64,000 nucleotides of DNA from Rotaria sordida (GCA_905250125.1 CAJNOL010000004.1:186001-250000); one strand, 5' to 3'. Shown: positions 12,890 to 25,922, numbered from the stretch's first letter. Numbers and translations: made by a program. Notes: generated by a model not told the origin, from the sequence alone.

Positions 12890-13625
12890 TTGGAAGAGAA
12901 ATAAAAAATTGAGGAAAATTTAAAATTTTCCTACGACAAATTAAAATTTTCTCCTAGAACAACTTGAAATTTAAATTTTTAAGTATTCCTGAGCACGTGA
13001 TGTAAAGTTCGTATTTTATTTTTGCCAATAGGAAAAATTAAAATATCTTTTACATGTGGCAGAATTGATATAAAATCGCAAGGAAATAATAGAAAAATTA
13101 GACAAAACAAATGATAAAGCCAAAATATTGTCATGTAAGATAATTTCGATCCAATCAGCATCACATGATCTAGATACCTATTAATCATGTACAATAACAT
13201 GTATAATTTTCTCATGGTTTCCAACAATTCAATCTTTTGGATTTATCCAACTGTCACATTCACAACTTACATGATGTCGATTCAACCATATTAACAACGA
13301 TGACATTTATTCAAGTCTGAAAAGTGTATGTGAGCGAAGGATTAATTACTTCTATCGAAGCATGCAACTGTAATGACACCGATTCAACAAAGATATATCG
13401 TTGTCGGACTGCAAAAATACGGTGTGGTACCAAATGGCATTTATGAAAGATGAAGTCATGTTCAAATATTTAGTTTAAATTTTGTATATTTGATATAGAA
13501 AACAAAATAAAATTTGTACTATGTGTTCACAAATATTTGAAATTGTTCTAGAGAAAAAAACTGAAGTTTTAATTTATTCTAGAAGATAAAATTTTAAGTT
13601 TTCCTTCAAAAAGTCCAGTTACAAT
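12890..13625. repeat. Foldback (inverted-repeat) element
   Basis: The stretch about 12893-13070 is the approximate reverse complement of about 13460-13625. Paired blocks include TTCTAGGAGAAAATTTTAAT (reverse strand of the left arm) against TTCTAGAGAAAAAAACTGAA on the right, and AAAATAAAATACGAACTTTA against AACAAAATAAAATTTGTACT. Divergence is considerable. No transposase ORF or clear target duplication was found. It looks like an old non-autonomous foldback element. Confidence 0.5.
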
Positions 13626-14969
13626 TGAAATTTCAAAGTGTTCTAGACAAAAATTAAAATTTTAATTTATATATATAGAAATTTTTCTAATTTTGAACTC
13701 TATTGCTGATTGGAAACTAGTGACTTTATTTGACATTTTTTTTAAACATTTTTCTACTTTGAAGTATATGTTAAAACATTGATAAAAAAGAAATCAGTGA
13801 TAGACTGTCCTTGTTATTTTTTTTTTTCATGTACAATTCTTTATATGTCATCTGACGCGAGAATAATAGCTACAACATTTTTGTGAGAATTATATGTCAT
13901 TAAACATACCTAACACATTATTATCGAAAAGTAATTTGACTAAATGTTCACTCATCCTTCAATCTCGTAAAAGAGCCTACAGAAATTTGAAAAATATTAG
14001 ATGAGAATCAAAATTTTGTCTTCTTTCAGAATATCACTTCAAAGTTTTTGTAAGACTTCTATTTTAAAAAATATGAAGCGATCTTTTCAATGTCCGTAAA
14101 TTGAGTTAAAACGAGTTTCAATGCATCAAAACTTATGCAAAGTAGAAGCGAAAAATATTTCAAATACAGCCAATGAAAGAATAAACATTTCTCTGTAAAA
14201 TAATTAGTATACTAATGATTAATTCGTAACAAATCATTTGTCAACAGTGAGTGTTTCAGATAAGGAACACTATGGCGATTTGGACGATGTTCTCGATTTC
14301 TATTAAAATTCAGACTTGCAAAGTGAGCTCGGTCATCCATGAATGATTGTTCTGAAATTCTTGATTCTTATATCACTTTGTAAAGAACAATTTCACCTTT
14401 AATTCTATGCAAAAGAAACGGTAATATAATATATGTAGTACACTAGACAATTGTTGCAAAAACCATCAATTTCCTCCGTCTAAACTTAATTGTTGCGTCT
14501 CTTAAAAGTTGATTCATAACTCTTAAACTAAAAATTCAATAGAAAAGTTGAACCTATGATCGGAAACAATAAAAAAGGTTAATTCAAACACAATGTTTTC
14601 AAATTTTTATAGGCTTCTTTAAGAAGCTGAAAATAAAGCGAATATTTTGTCAAATTATTTTTCAATTACACCTTACAACAATAGTTAAACGATGACTAGT
14701 TGTTCTCATTTGTTTTTCATCATCTTTGATATGTTTATCATTCTTACTAATTCTAATTGTTTTGTGAAGAAAAAAATCTGAAATATAAGAGATACAAAAT
14801 TTATCTTAATATATATCCCTTTTGTTGAAATATTGATTTGAAAAAAAAAGAAAGCCAGATCGATGTCATTTGTGACTTTGATTGACTATTGAGATTAAAA
14901 TAAATGTATGCTAACACATAGAAAATACACACAATGAAATTGTTTTTTTTTTGTAATCATAGAAAAAAT
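13626..14969. other. Intergenic, no gene seen
   Basis: AT-rich spacer between the foldback element and the 3' end of the HAD-like gene. I see no coding exons, RNA gene or repeat that I can support. Confidence 0.5.
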
Positions 14970-15802
14970 TTAACTGTCAGGTAAATTGTTATAAACAAAA
15001 TCTTTTAAAATGTCTAAATTAATTTCATCACGAATTTCAAGTACTTTGTGACCAAATTCTTCAGCAATTAAAATATTTTGTACATCATCATCAAGTAAAA
15101 GAATTTCATTTGGTTTAATTGTTTTATTTCGTCGTGTTGCTAATTCAGTAACAACAGATGACAAATGATATTCTTTACCAAGAAAATCTTCATCCATATG
15201 TGCAACAAATTCAGGCGTATTACAACGAATTATAATTCGATCTGTTTTACTAAAGAAAAAAAAAAAAAAAAATAGAACATATATTTTCAAAAAAAAAACA
15301 ACATTCAAACTTACGATGTTTTAAATGCTAATTGAAGTAATTTTCTTATAAGTTGTTCTTGAGATGAAAATGATACAATACAAACATGAAGTGTTTGATT
15401 GAATGCTGATGAATCAAGAATTTCATGAATAAAGTAATGAAATGTTGATCTTATATAACCTAATAAACTATCAACTGTTCCTTGATAATAACCATTTGTA
15501 TGTATTGATAAAAATGTATTATCAAAATCAATAGCAATTAGTTTTATATTTTTACGTTGTAAACCTAATACAATATCTCGAGCTTTAGCACGTTGTTCAG
15601 CAAGATATTTTGATGTATTTATACGTTGTGATAATAAAGATGTATTTTTATCTATTAAACTTACATTTGAATGACGATTGTGATTTTTCAATCTCATTAA
15701 TGATATAAGTGATGATGATGATTGAGATCTTTTATTCGTTATTGGTGATGATGATGTTGTTGTTATTTTATTTGACGATGTACCTTTAGTTATTCGGGAC
15801 AT
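14970..15802 (-). CDS. HAD-superfamily-like protein, function unknown
   Basis: Two exons, 15802-15315 and 15249-14970, joined in phase to give 255 residues. The first 60 residues are rich in Ser/Thr/Asn and probably disordered. The rest has a haloacid-dehalogenase-like layout. Motif I is IAIDFDNTFLS (Asp92 and Asp94, DxDxT), a motif-II-like CIVSFSS follows, and an acidic motif IV ILLLDDD sits near the end, with GHKVLEI after it. HAD enzymes usually transfer or hydrolyse phosphate using the first Asp as nucleophile and Mg2+. The key acidic residues are present, so activity is plausible, but the substrate cannot be named. The intron ends in a long T-tract with AG. It lies alone, with more than 3 kb of non-coding DNA on each side. 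Confidence 0.8.
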
Positions 15803-18222
15803 ATCTGAAATTAGAATAATCTTAATCTTTTATCGTAAGACATAATTAAACGATGAAGATACAAATATGTATGACTCCGAGTAAAAGAGACAATAGACCA
15901 AACATTGCTTACATGGTTACAAACATATTAGTCTATGTAGATGAAGGTAAATGTAGAGGCGATGTTTGTATGCAATATGCATACTTCTTCTCTTTCTTTA
16001 GAGAGAATAGGCAAAGGTATGACAAACATATGCACATCAACCTAAAGCTCATTACAATCGGTAGCCTACATACGTATATATACAACTTTTTATTCATCAG
16101 AGAGACATACAAGGTTGTTTTGGTCACGAAATAACCTTCGCCGAAAAAAAAAACACGTCCTTTGTATTCATAGTAAAAATTAAACAATAAGTTAAACGAT
16201 CATATATAGGTGTCTATGTGTACGTAATTTTTACATTGTACGAAACACGTCTTCACTATTTTAATATACTAACATAAACAACATATTTTCAGATTTCAAT
16301 GTGTTCAACGATGAATCGATAGTAATCTAAAGAAGAGAAAACATTGTCAAAAATCACAATATTCGAGAATGATAAAATCAATTACTTTCTCTCACGTAAT
16401 TTGTATGTAAATGATCAATAGTAAAAATCATATTTTTTTTGATTATTATGTTCTGACTTTCTCATTACAATCAATTAATAATTTTGAAATTATTGATATT
16501 GTCCATGGTTCATATCACATGCTAAGAAATTTTAATCAATCATTCAAACAAATGGAAAAACAATGAATAGATAAATGAACTTTATATATATATGCACATA
16601 GAAATAATTTATAACAAGTTTTACAAAATGTACAATGAATACTAAAGAAATTTTAAGATGGATTCTATTCTTCCTGTTTTTCTTGTCAAATATTCATTGA
16701 TATTTTTTTCTAGCAAATAAAAAAAAAGGAAAAAATTAATAATCAACAAAGAAATATTACCGAACAGACAAAATAATTTTTTTTATTTGAATATTCCTCA
16801 ATAAACATCAATATTGATAGTTGATAGTTTTTCTTGCAAAGAATGCAATCAAATTGTTGTACATATTACTCATTTGGAAACAATTAACATTCAACATAAT
16901 GTCCTTATCAATTAACACTATACACAAGGCTTTAATTGATAGTGACAAGACATATTTTTTTGTGCATGTCAACATATATACAAAAAATAAACAAATACAT
17001 TAATTATTTGATTATTATTTTCTTATACCTGAAACTATTGGATTTATACATTCGATATAAATTAAGCTACGACTATACTTTGTGCAATGGTCTACAAAAT
17101 TTGAAGAGAATGTCCATACAAAAATATGGCATAGGTATAACTATAAAATTTCGAAAAAAGATTCTACTCATTTTGCTAACTATTAACAAATAATTGTCAA
17201 TTATTATCGAGAAGAGAAGAGTAGTAGACCTTTCTACTTTCATAGAACCTAATATGCTTATGTGAAAAAGTTATGAAACATCGAAAATAACAATGTAAAT
17301 TAAAGAACCATGAAAAAGTAATTTCATGACTAAATTATAAAAACTATTTTAAGAATTCATTAGAAAAAAAAGACATGTTGTAAGGATTATTGTCATGAAA
17401 ACATATAACCTCATACTTAATTAGTAATGATCCGAAAAAAAACAAAAAGGTATTTTTATAACTATTCGTTTTATGTCGACCTAAGGCATGTCAACAAAAT
17501 AGTTTTTATTAATATCAAATGTATACAAATGAGTTTTAAATAAAATTAATAAATATTTGTATATATTTGGTTTCTTTTATTTAAAATTTCGAATTACCTT
17601 TCATTATTGTTTGAAACATTCGTAAATATTTATTTATATTGAAAAATATTTTTTAAAGTTAAATTTTCAATTCATTTATTATTACAAAGAATTTGTTAAT
17701 AAATAAATCAAAATTTTTTTTCTTTTGATGGAAGGAAATAGTTCATCAAAAACAGAAAATTGATTGATTGACATATATGAAAATTGACCGATTTTTTTTG
17801 TATGAAAAATCTATATTTTGAAAGAAAGAAATAGTAAAAATCAATCAATCGAATCAACTTTCTAAAATTTTATCAAAATTAACCAACGAAACATGTTCAA
17901 TACAAGATGTCGCCTGCTTTTATTTCTAAAAGTTAGATCAATTCATTGTGAGAATTTCGTTTTGGTCATTTCAGGTGTTCAAAGAAAAACATAGCGGAGA
18001 TAAAATTATCAATAAGTGTGTGAACAAAGACAAATATTGGTAATGTTCACTATTGAATACTTATTCCGATGCAATTAAAACTATACCAATATTTATTCTG
18101 AAGTTAACCAGTTGAAACACATTAATTTTTTTTGGTATATTCAAAACAGATATGATTAATTAATATTTATGAAAACACCTACTATTATTCATTGTAGACA
18201 AGTAAAAGTAATTTTCGTGTTC

Positions 18223-18243
18223 TATATATATATATATATATAT
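18223..18243. repeat. (TA)n microsatellite
   Basis: Uninterrupted TA run of about 21 bp in non-coding DNA. Confidence 0.8.
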
Positions 18244-19150
18244 TTATGAAGTATGTCAACTTATCAGCTTCCTATTTTTAATCAAAAAATCAAGGGTAAA
18301 ATAATAGATTGTTCCACCTTATATTTTCTAATAATTTACATAAAATTCTAGAATGAAGAAAGTAAGTATTATTTATTATCGAGTGAAACAGAATTCAAAC
18401 AAAAAAAAATAAATCCAAAAATATTTTTCATCTTAAAAGATAACCATGATTTTTCTTTTATATGTTAACAACAGAAAAAAATATATTGAGAAATGCATTC
18501 TCATAAAATATGGCTGGTCGTCTTCGTAATACAAATTATATGAGTTCTTGATAGAGAATCTGCAGTTTTTATGGTTTGTTGTCATTTTGCTAGGCTTTCA
18601 ATGGGTAATTTATCGACACATAACAATGTGTGAAAATCTTGTCAAAAAGAGAACAGATCAACTAAATGCTAATCATAGATATGAAGAAATCAAATCATAT
18701 TGATTTTTCTATTGATCATCAAAAATTATGATTTATTGATTTAGTCATCTTCAAAATGCTTATTTTATATGTGAGAAAAAATATTATTAGTAATACAAGT
18801 CTGTTCTCAATATTTGATAGATCGATTATCGGTTGTTTTTAAATATCATATTATTAAATTTGATTCTTTAATAATTTGATTCAATATAAAAATGAATATT
18901 TTTTTTGCTGCCAGATTATATAAATATTCTAAGCTAAGTAGAATCAGCTTTTTTTTTCTAAATGATTGAAAATAATCCAAAGAGTCTAAGGCTTCTTATC
19001 AATATTTGATTTTGCGCAGACGAGCGTCTTCTTTTCTCGGAAATGACAATTTCCATTCTATTCAACCGTGCATGTGGAAAAAGTTAACATTACTTTCCTT
19101 CGTTGTATGTACTCGACGTTAGTAGAATATGTCTATCCGATTATTTTCTC

Positions 19151-19170
19151 ATATATATATATATATATAT
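19151..19170. repeat. (AT)n microsatellite
   Basis: Uninterrupted AT run of 20 bp in non-coding DNA. Confidence 0.8.
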
Positions 19171-19966
19171 TATGAACAACATTCATTAATTTGAAGGCAT
19201 TTTTCAAAATTTTTTGAATAAAGAAAATAAAAAAAATAAAAAATATGCTTTACACGATAAAATATCCATTGTACATAACATACGACTGGTAAGCATATTA
19301 ACAACAGGAAAAAACTACTAACATAATTAGTTTTTTTCTCTTACTTCTTATTATTTGAAACATATTATAATAAGAATATAAGAAGTTAATATTCAGCTTT
19401 CTTGATGATTTTTAATCCTATGTTTACAAAAGCCAAATATTTTCTCATTCACATATATTTATCCTTGATTAAGCAACACATTGATGTCTATTAAAAATAT
19501 ACATATCATCATTACTACTATAGTTATTGTTAGTATAATGATAGTGCTAATAGTAATCAGACTATTCCCATTGCATTAATTTATGTCTCATAAACAGTTC
19601 TTTTTTTTCTCCCGGGTGTTAAGCGATAAAAAAGAGAGAAGAAGAAAATGCATTTACATACACATTCTTATGTCAGCGATGTCTCGAGCTATGCGCAAGT
19701 ACTCAGACTCACAGAAGAAAAGTGCCTCTTTACCCGAAGTGACTACCATAATTTTTTCATTTTTCTTTTTTTTTTCTCCTTCTCGATCTTCTTTTCATTT
19801 TTTTATTATAGAGTATTAATTGGTTTATGCTCGATATACTTCCATTAATTATACATCATGATTTCCAAGAAATTTGAAAAGGTAGATAATATCTGTGTAT
19901 GTATATATATATACATATATTTCATATTTCTTCCAATAGACGAGTTCAGAATATTTATTTTCACTA

Positions 19967-21145
19967 ATGAATGCAACACAAAAATTAATTATGCATATTC
20001 GACGAACTCCAAATCATAATGATACTATTGATATCATAGCATTAGATAATTATGATGATAGTAAGTTATTTCTTTATATACTAAATATTAAATGAATATA
20101 AAATAAAGAAACAGTATTTCATGCTTTAGTTAATGTTTTCAGAAAATTTTAAAATACTTTCTACTTCTATTCTATGAATAATATTTTTAAAAAACATGCC
20201 GTGTAAAAATTATTTTTTGTAAATTCAAAAGAAAAATTAATATTAAAGCAATTGATTTTATCTTTTTTTTTTTTTGAAATCAGTATTTTCTTTTTGTTTA
20301 ATAACACAAGCATATCGATGATAATGTCCATTCAAAATATTAGTGTCTGTTATATATGGGAAAGAAAAAAGAAAAAAATACAACATATCATGTAATGTGG
20401 AAAAAAATAGTTTATTGAATTATAAATTCAATAAAAAAAAATTAATAAGAAAATCAAAAAGATCTATACATTTAAGATAGAAACTTATTATTATAATTTT
20501 TTTTTCCTTCTAGCTGACCGACTTAATCCACTTCGATTACCCGAAATAATAATTGTTATTTGTGTATTATTATTATGGTGTGGTTCAATTATTATTTTTA
20601 TTCGTCATTCAGAATTATTACGAATTCGTCATCGTGATTTACCATTTCGTTCTATAATAAAACCATCGATAAATTTAAATCATATTACTACTGTTAATCA
20701 TACAAGTGATATGTTTATTCATTCGAAATCACAAATTTCATCAGCAAGTGGTTTAACACCACCAATAAATCATCATAAAATACATGGTTATAAACATGGT
20801 GAAACAATGGAAACCATATCATTAGCTGTGTCACCAATATCTAAAAAACGACGAAATACACATTCATTTGATTTGAATACTTTATCATTAACAAGATATT
20901 CATTTGATAAACATAATAATAAAGAACATTTACTTAATCCACATCGTATTTCATTTGATATTAGACGTAGTTTACTTGATTTACATCGTAAAAGTGTGGA
21001 TAATTTATATAGAAAAAGTACTGGTAACTTATCATTGATAAAAAATTCAACATGCTATTCAACAAATGATATATCAAAAAGAAAAAGTTGTATTGGTCAT
21101 CAATTAATTAAGAAACAAAAAAATACACAAGAATCACCTGTATAA
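19967..21145 (+). CDS. Single-pass membrane protein, unknown family
   Basis: Two exons, 19967-20060 and 20514-21145, joined in phase; 241 residues from the first ATG. Exon 2 begins with TDRLNPLRLPE and then a hydrophobic segment (IIIVICVLLLWCGSIIIFI, about residues 44-62). This is followed by a basic cytosolic-looking stretch (RHSELLRIRHRDLPFR) and a long Ser/Asn/His/Lys-rich tail. No signal peptide is seen. The reading frame stays open upstream of the ATG to a possible acceptor (CAATAG at 19934-19939) and would add TSSEYLFSL, so the true start may lie in an undetected upstream exon encoding an extracellular part. I do not recognise the family. The codon bias and the conserved-looking membrane-adjacent block support a real gene. 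Confidence 0.7.
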
Positions 21146-24067
21146 GTTTCATTTTAATCTAAATGTACTTGTAAAAAGTTAATAGATGAAATATAACATG
21201 TTTGTTTGTGTTTGTTTGTTTTTTATGTAAAATTAATTTTCCAAAAATTATTTTTTCAATCATAGATGACTGAGACGCAATTTTCGTATGGATTTTATTT
21301 TTTTATTATTTCACAAAAGTAATAAAAAAATCCTTAACGATAGATATTTCTCTATATAAGTCTTCAGTTTGTTTTTTGTTATTGAATGAATAGATTTATT
21401 TAAATGATAATATTTACAAATTATTCGTTTGAATGCATTTACTGAATCATATCGTTACACGTCTATAGCCAGGGAATTCAAAAATCAAAAAATTGGTATT
21501 AAAATGATGAAACGGATAAACAACTGATGTATTTCAAATTCATCGATTAAAAATAAAATTCACTGCTTTTGTTTAATTAAAATGTCACTTTTCATTAATG
21601 AATTTGAAAAACATCAATTTCTTGTCCGTCTTATCATTTTAATGTCATTTTTTTGATTCCAGGAGTAGTACTCATTCGCTTGAATGTTGTGTCTTCCTGT
21701 TTGTCCGATTTGAGATATCCTTTGCAAGAGATTACTAATTTTATTAAAATATTTTTATTCTAATTTTCTGATATTAAAAAAATTCGTTTTTGTTCCATTA
21801 ACGATATAAATTATTAGTTTTCTTTTGTTTTTGTACACAACTTTCAAAACGTTTGTTTATTCTATTGTTTCAAACTATTTATATTTCTTTTTGAAACATT
21901 CTGCATATGATTGAATAATTATTGTCTTCATTAATAAAGAAGTCGACATAATTTTTCAATGATTATTCATAGAATTTCTATAGAAAATTGTATGATATAA
22001 TATTCGATATATTTCATTTAATTGAAATAATAATATATATATACATATGGCTGTTTAAGTTATACTCTTTCTAATGAGAATTAAATCAATAGTTTCTGAT
22101 ATATTCTTGAATTAGATAGGAATTAAAGTAAGAATAATATCTGTGAACAAAATACTTATTCATCATTGATAATAAATTGATGTTAACATTAGAAAACTCT
22201 AAGGATCATATAGATTATTTATAAAAAATATTTAAGTAGAGACATATATTTCTTGAGAGAATTCATTTGCAAACAACGTATATAATTCATTACTATGTGT
22301 CTATTGTATGCATGTTCCATCGCTGGAAAACTGTAAACTTTGTTGCGTATATACATATACAACAAAGTGAAAAAGTATTTGCCTTCAATATTTCAACTAC
22401 TTCTCAGAGTGGATACGATGAGTATGAAAAGCAATCATATACACAAGTAAGGCATAGTACAAGATATAAAAGTATTATCATTAATATGTGATATACTTTT
22501 TCTACGAATTAATCAAAGTTAACTATCACGGTTTTATCAATTTTACCAGATAATTTAGAATGTTCAAGTCGATTTTGTAACATACCTCATGTAGAAATAG
22601 GTCTAGTTCATAAAGATTTGATAGTTTTCGCCTCTAAGTTCATATTGGAGTATCAATCAGAGATTCTTGATTGGATTAATGTCGAAGTTGTTTGAGAACT
22701 AGTCGATTGTTTGAAGTACTTTTTTGAGTGAAAGTTTTTCCATTGCTTGACTTCTGTGTTTGGGATTACTAGCGTATTCCAATCCCGAAGGCAGGTAGAA
22801 TTATCTTTTCGAATAGTGGATGAGGTAATCTGCAATGGTTTGAACGTAGTAAGAGTGAGTAATATTTGTCTGAATGAATGACAGCCAAGTAGGCTCATGA
22901 CACTGAAATCGTACGATACTATAATTTTTTCTCCGTTCTTCGGAATTGACTTGACGCCGATTTTTTAATTCCTTGGTCATCAACGAAGCATCTTACTGAA
23001 TAATTAGTAGAAGTCCTTACCGGTGAGCATTCTTCGGCTCCAATTTTCATCTTTGTGTTGAATTAAGCCTTGGACGCTCACATTATTCTGCTTCTGCATG
23101 CTAACATTGACATCGTATGAGATTAAGTATTCTTTCAAAGAATCTATTCGACTTGGCGCTTTATCTTCCATCGGGACAGTTTCGCATCAGTGTTTTTGTT
23201 GTTGTCTCATTCTTTCGACGAATCCATTCGCTGGGAACATAATGTCGAACGACAATGATATTGCGAGATAAACCACTACAGTGCATGTCTTCAACTGTAT
23301 CATATTTTCTTTTATCTTGACGATATTGTATTTGATAGCCCGAAAGATGATTTCTGTCGTGCGAGCAATCATGATAGGTGATCGATTACTAGTCATCGCT
23401 TCGCTTTTAGCGAAGTAGGATTTTGTTGCTGAGACATTTTCTCTCAAAGCAAGAATGTTTACGATAATTTATGGTTTGCATATATATATTCCCTCATCTT
23501 CTATAGAGTTCTTAAAAACTTCGTCTGCAAGCTTCCAAAAAAATTACTTATGCACGGGTCAAGGACTTCTTTACCTTACTGTATATACAGATACTGATCT
23601 TGCAAGTGCGACTATCTATTCATTGTTGTTGAGCTATTGAAGCTCCTATAAGATTATGATAAATACGATTGAATTCCGATGAAGTTTATTAAACGAATCG
23701 TTCTCAGCTGTGTCTAAAAATTATGAGAGAATATTTGAATAAATATTCACTTATTAAGCAAATTTTCATTTCTAAACATGTTATTATAATTCAGAAATTT
23801 TATTATTTATTTTTATTGATGAAACTTTTCCTTTATTTCATGTTACTCATTGTAGAAACTTTTCATTTTCTAAAACAAAATATCTATATGTGCTGGAGTA
23901 GTAATGATGGAAAAGATTTTATTCTGTTGAATAAATCACGATGTACAATGTATAAAAAGGACCCTACTTGACTATAGTTGAGGAGAAAATTACTCTAACA
24001 GAAAATGATCGAACTTATTCATTAGAAAATTTTTTTAGGTTTTTATTTATTCTACACTGATAGATGC
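21146..24067. other. Intergenic; short GC-richer block without clear gene
   Basis: The region 21146-22500 is plain AT-rich DNA. The part about 22560-23640 has a more balanced composition and several short open frames on both strands (22653-22898 -, 22801-22983 -, 23187-23447 -, 23455-23640 +), none of which can be joined into a gene. It may be a worn transposon or pseudogene. A small hairpin CTTCGCTTTTAGCGAAG lies at about 23399-23415. Confidence 0.4.
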
Positions 24068-24672
24068 TAGGAGGCAAGTGCAGCAGCTGAGCACAAAATT
24101 TTACTACGAAGTGCTGAAGATCTCATATATATTTGAGATAAGACTGGACATTAAGGTGATATCTATGAGTGAGAGTCATAATATTTTAAATCGATTCTTT
24201 TTTAATCAAGACAAAACTATTTTTCGAAAGTAAAGATTTTTTATAAAACTTGACTAAAGTTTTCTCGAGTCGAGAAATTCGAATCTCTAATCGATTTTTT
24301 GAAGTTCTAGAGTTCAAATTTTTTGGTCAGGGGAAGCATATTGGAAACAAATAGCTCAATGTTGTGAAACGCGAGTAAACTACAGAAAATAGGTTTCCAC
24401 TGACCAAAAAAATTGAACTCAAAAATTTCGAAAAATCGATTAGAGGTTTGGATTTCTTGACTTTGGAAACCTTTAGTCAAGTTTTATTTAAAAAAAAAAT
24501 CGTTATTTTCGAAAAATAGCCTAGTCTTGATTGAAGAAAATGGAATTAAAATAGTATAACTCTCACTCATAGCTATTACGTTAATTTTCAACCTAATTCC
24601 AAATATGTATCAGCATCATAGCACCTTCAGTATCAAAAGGCGCTTGGATTTCAAACCTGCACTTGCCCCCTT
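24068..24672. repeat. Foldback element, about 600-bp near-complete palindrome
   Basis: The left half is the approximate reverse complement of the right half over nearly the whole length. Outer ends are GGAGGCAAGTGCAG on the left and, on the reverse strand of the right end, GGGGGCAAGTGCAG. Inner paired blocks include CTATGAGTGAGAGT, AAACTTGACTAAAG and CTCTAATCGATTTTT on both arms. No ORF or clear target duplication was found. A diverged second copy lies in the ABC transporter intron at 59215-59655. Confidence 0.8.
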
Positions 24673-24930
24673 GTTTTCATTAGACTGCGAACACTCTACG
24701 ATATCATTTTAAAAAAAATGGAAATAACAATAAACAGTATCATCGAATGTTGAGCTATAGTTTAACATTAGTGAGTCATCTTCTTTTGTTGTCAAAACTA
24801 GACTTTTTTTTAGTGAATCTAAAACAAAAACAGTTTCTGATAGCATTACTGTAATGTTCTAGTAATAACTCTTACCAGGAACAAACTTCCAAAAAACACA
24901 TTTCACTATCGTAAGTTCTGTTGTCTTCAC
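24673..24930. other. Spacer between two mobile elements
   Basis: About 260 bp of AT-rich DNA. Its last 8 bases (24923-24930, GTCTTCAC) are the left target duplication of the hAT-type MITE. Confidence 0.6.
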
Positions 24931-25406
24931 CAGGGTTGGAACCGGTCCGGCCGGACCGGTACCGGACCGGACCGGACCGGTTGAAGAAATCAACCGGGCC
25001 GGTAAAGACCGGAATTTCACCGGTTGAAAGTTTTCAAAAATCTTCTTTGTTAACCCTATTTTGGACCATAAAAACTAAGGTGTCACATGTTTTTTCTGTC
25101 AGAATACGTAAAAAAGTGCTCAAAACATATGTTATATTAATCGTTTTTTCTGAGGTTCTCTTTAAAAAGGTTCATTACGACGAGTGTCTTTTACCTGCGC
25201 CTTAAACTATTTCATATTTGGAGCCATTTTTTTCTAAAAATCGGTTTTCAAAAAAAGATTCGACATTTTTTAACCGGTTTTCACCGGAATTTCACCGGTT
25301 GGACATGTGATTCCAACCGGCCGGTTTCCGGCCGGACCGGACCGGTAGGATTTTTCAACCGGCCGGACCGGACCGTTTTAATATTTCTCAACCGGTTCCA
25401 CCCCTG
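24931..25406. mobile_element. hAT-type MITE with perfect 8-bp target duplication
   Basis: A 476-bp non-autonomous element. The termini are CAGGGTTGGAACCGGT on the left and, as reverse complement of the right end, CAGGGGTGGAACCGGT, matching at 15 of 16 bases. It is flanked by identical 8-mers GTCTTCAC (24923-24930 and 25407-25414). An 8-bp duplication with CAGGG ends is the signature of hAT transposons. Both ends carry GC-rich runs of CCGGACCGG units, in sharp contrast to the host DNA. The middle is AT-rich with no transposase, so movement would need an enzyme from elsewhere. An apparent open frame across the left end (24921-25205) is incidental. Confidence 0.92.
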
Positions 25407-25922
25407 GTCTTCACTACAAAACGCAAATGAAAATATTTTGTTCAGAGTGAGAAAATTTTCAGGAATATGAGCTTTTTTGAATAGTTCTAATAAAAGAGAT
25501 CCTTTTGCATGAGTGCATTACTCTAGCTTTCTATCCTTGTGAAATTGTCATAAATCAATCAAATGAAATAAAACTTTTAGTTAAACTAGAACATTTATTT
25601 ATTGTGCTGTAATGTAAATTTCAGCTCTTGGTCAAATTAAGTCTTCTAAATTATGACAATCCGATAATCAAAAATGGGTAAAAGCGTTATCAACAAACAT
25701 AATGCATTATATAAAAATAACTTGAGTGTATCTTGATAGATGTCACTATAGATCTATAATGGAATTATTGTCTATATTAGTCGGTGGTTTCGTACTATAA
25801 TTTTACTGGTTATTTCTTTCCTACCATTGCATAGAAACATTGTACGATCCATCCATCCATCGAATGCAAAATATAACAAATATTTTGAGGAATTTATTTT
25901 GAATTATTACAAAGATCATGCA
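25407..25922. other. 5' flank of the mitochondrial carrier gene
   Basis: Starts with the right target duplication of the MITE, followed by AT-rich DNA that should include the promoter and 5' UTR of the SLC25 gene. An in-frame extension upstream of 25923 exists (from 25827) but has no ATG. Confidence 0.5.

Larger units (their letters stand above)
15803..19966. other. 4.2 kb gene-free AT-rich stretch
   Basis: No supported gene. Short open frames occur on both strands (for example 15853-16187 and 19583-19848), but none shows a domain, biased codon use or a splice partner. It contains two (TA)n microsatellites, annotated separately. The 3' part may hold the upstream exon or promoter of the membrane-protein gene starting at 19967, but I could not identify it. 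Confidence 0.5.

Noticed and set aside
15853..16187. Overlapping open frames on both strands
   Set aside because: Mutual antisense frames without coding codon bias or motifs.
19583..19848. Two overlapping open frames upstream of the membrane-protein gene
   Set aside because: No signal peptide, domain or donor site in phase with exon 1 at 19967; T-rich low-complexity ends.
23455..23640. Frame with GQGLLYL..VYTDTDLAS, reminiscent of copia retrotransposon RNase H
   Set aside because: Only a short run resembles it, no reverse transcriptase or integrase is seen nearby, and the neighbouring frames run on the other strand.
24921..25205. 94-codon open frame rich in Arg/Pro/Thr
   Set aside because: Lies across the GC-rich left end of the hAT MITE and its target duplication; composition alone keeps it open.
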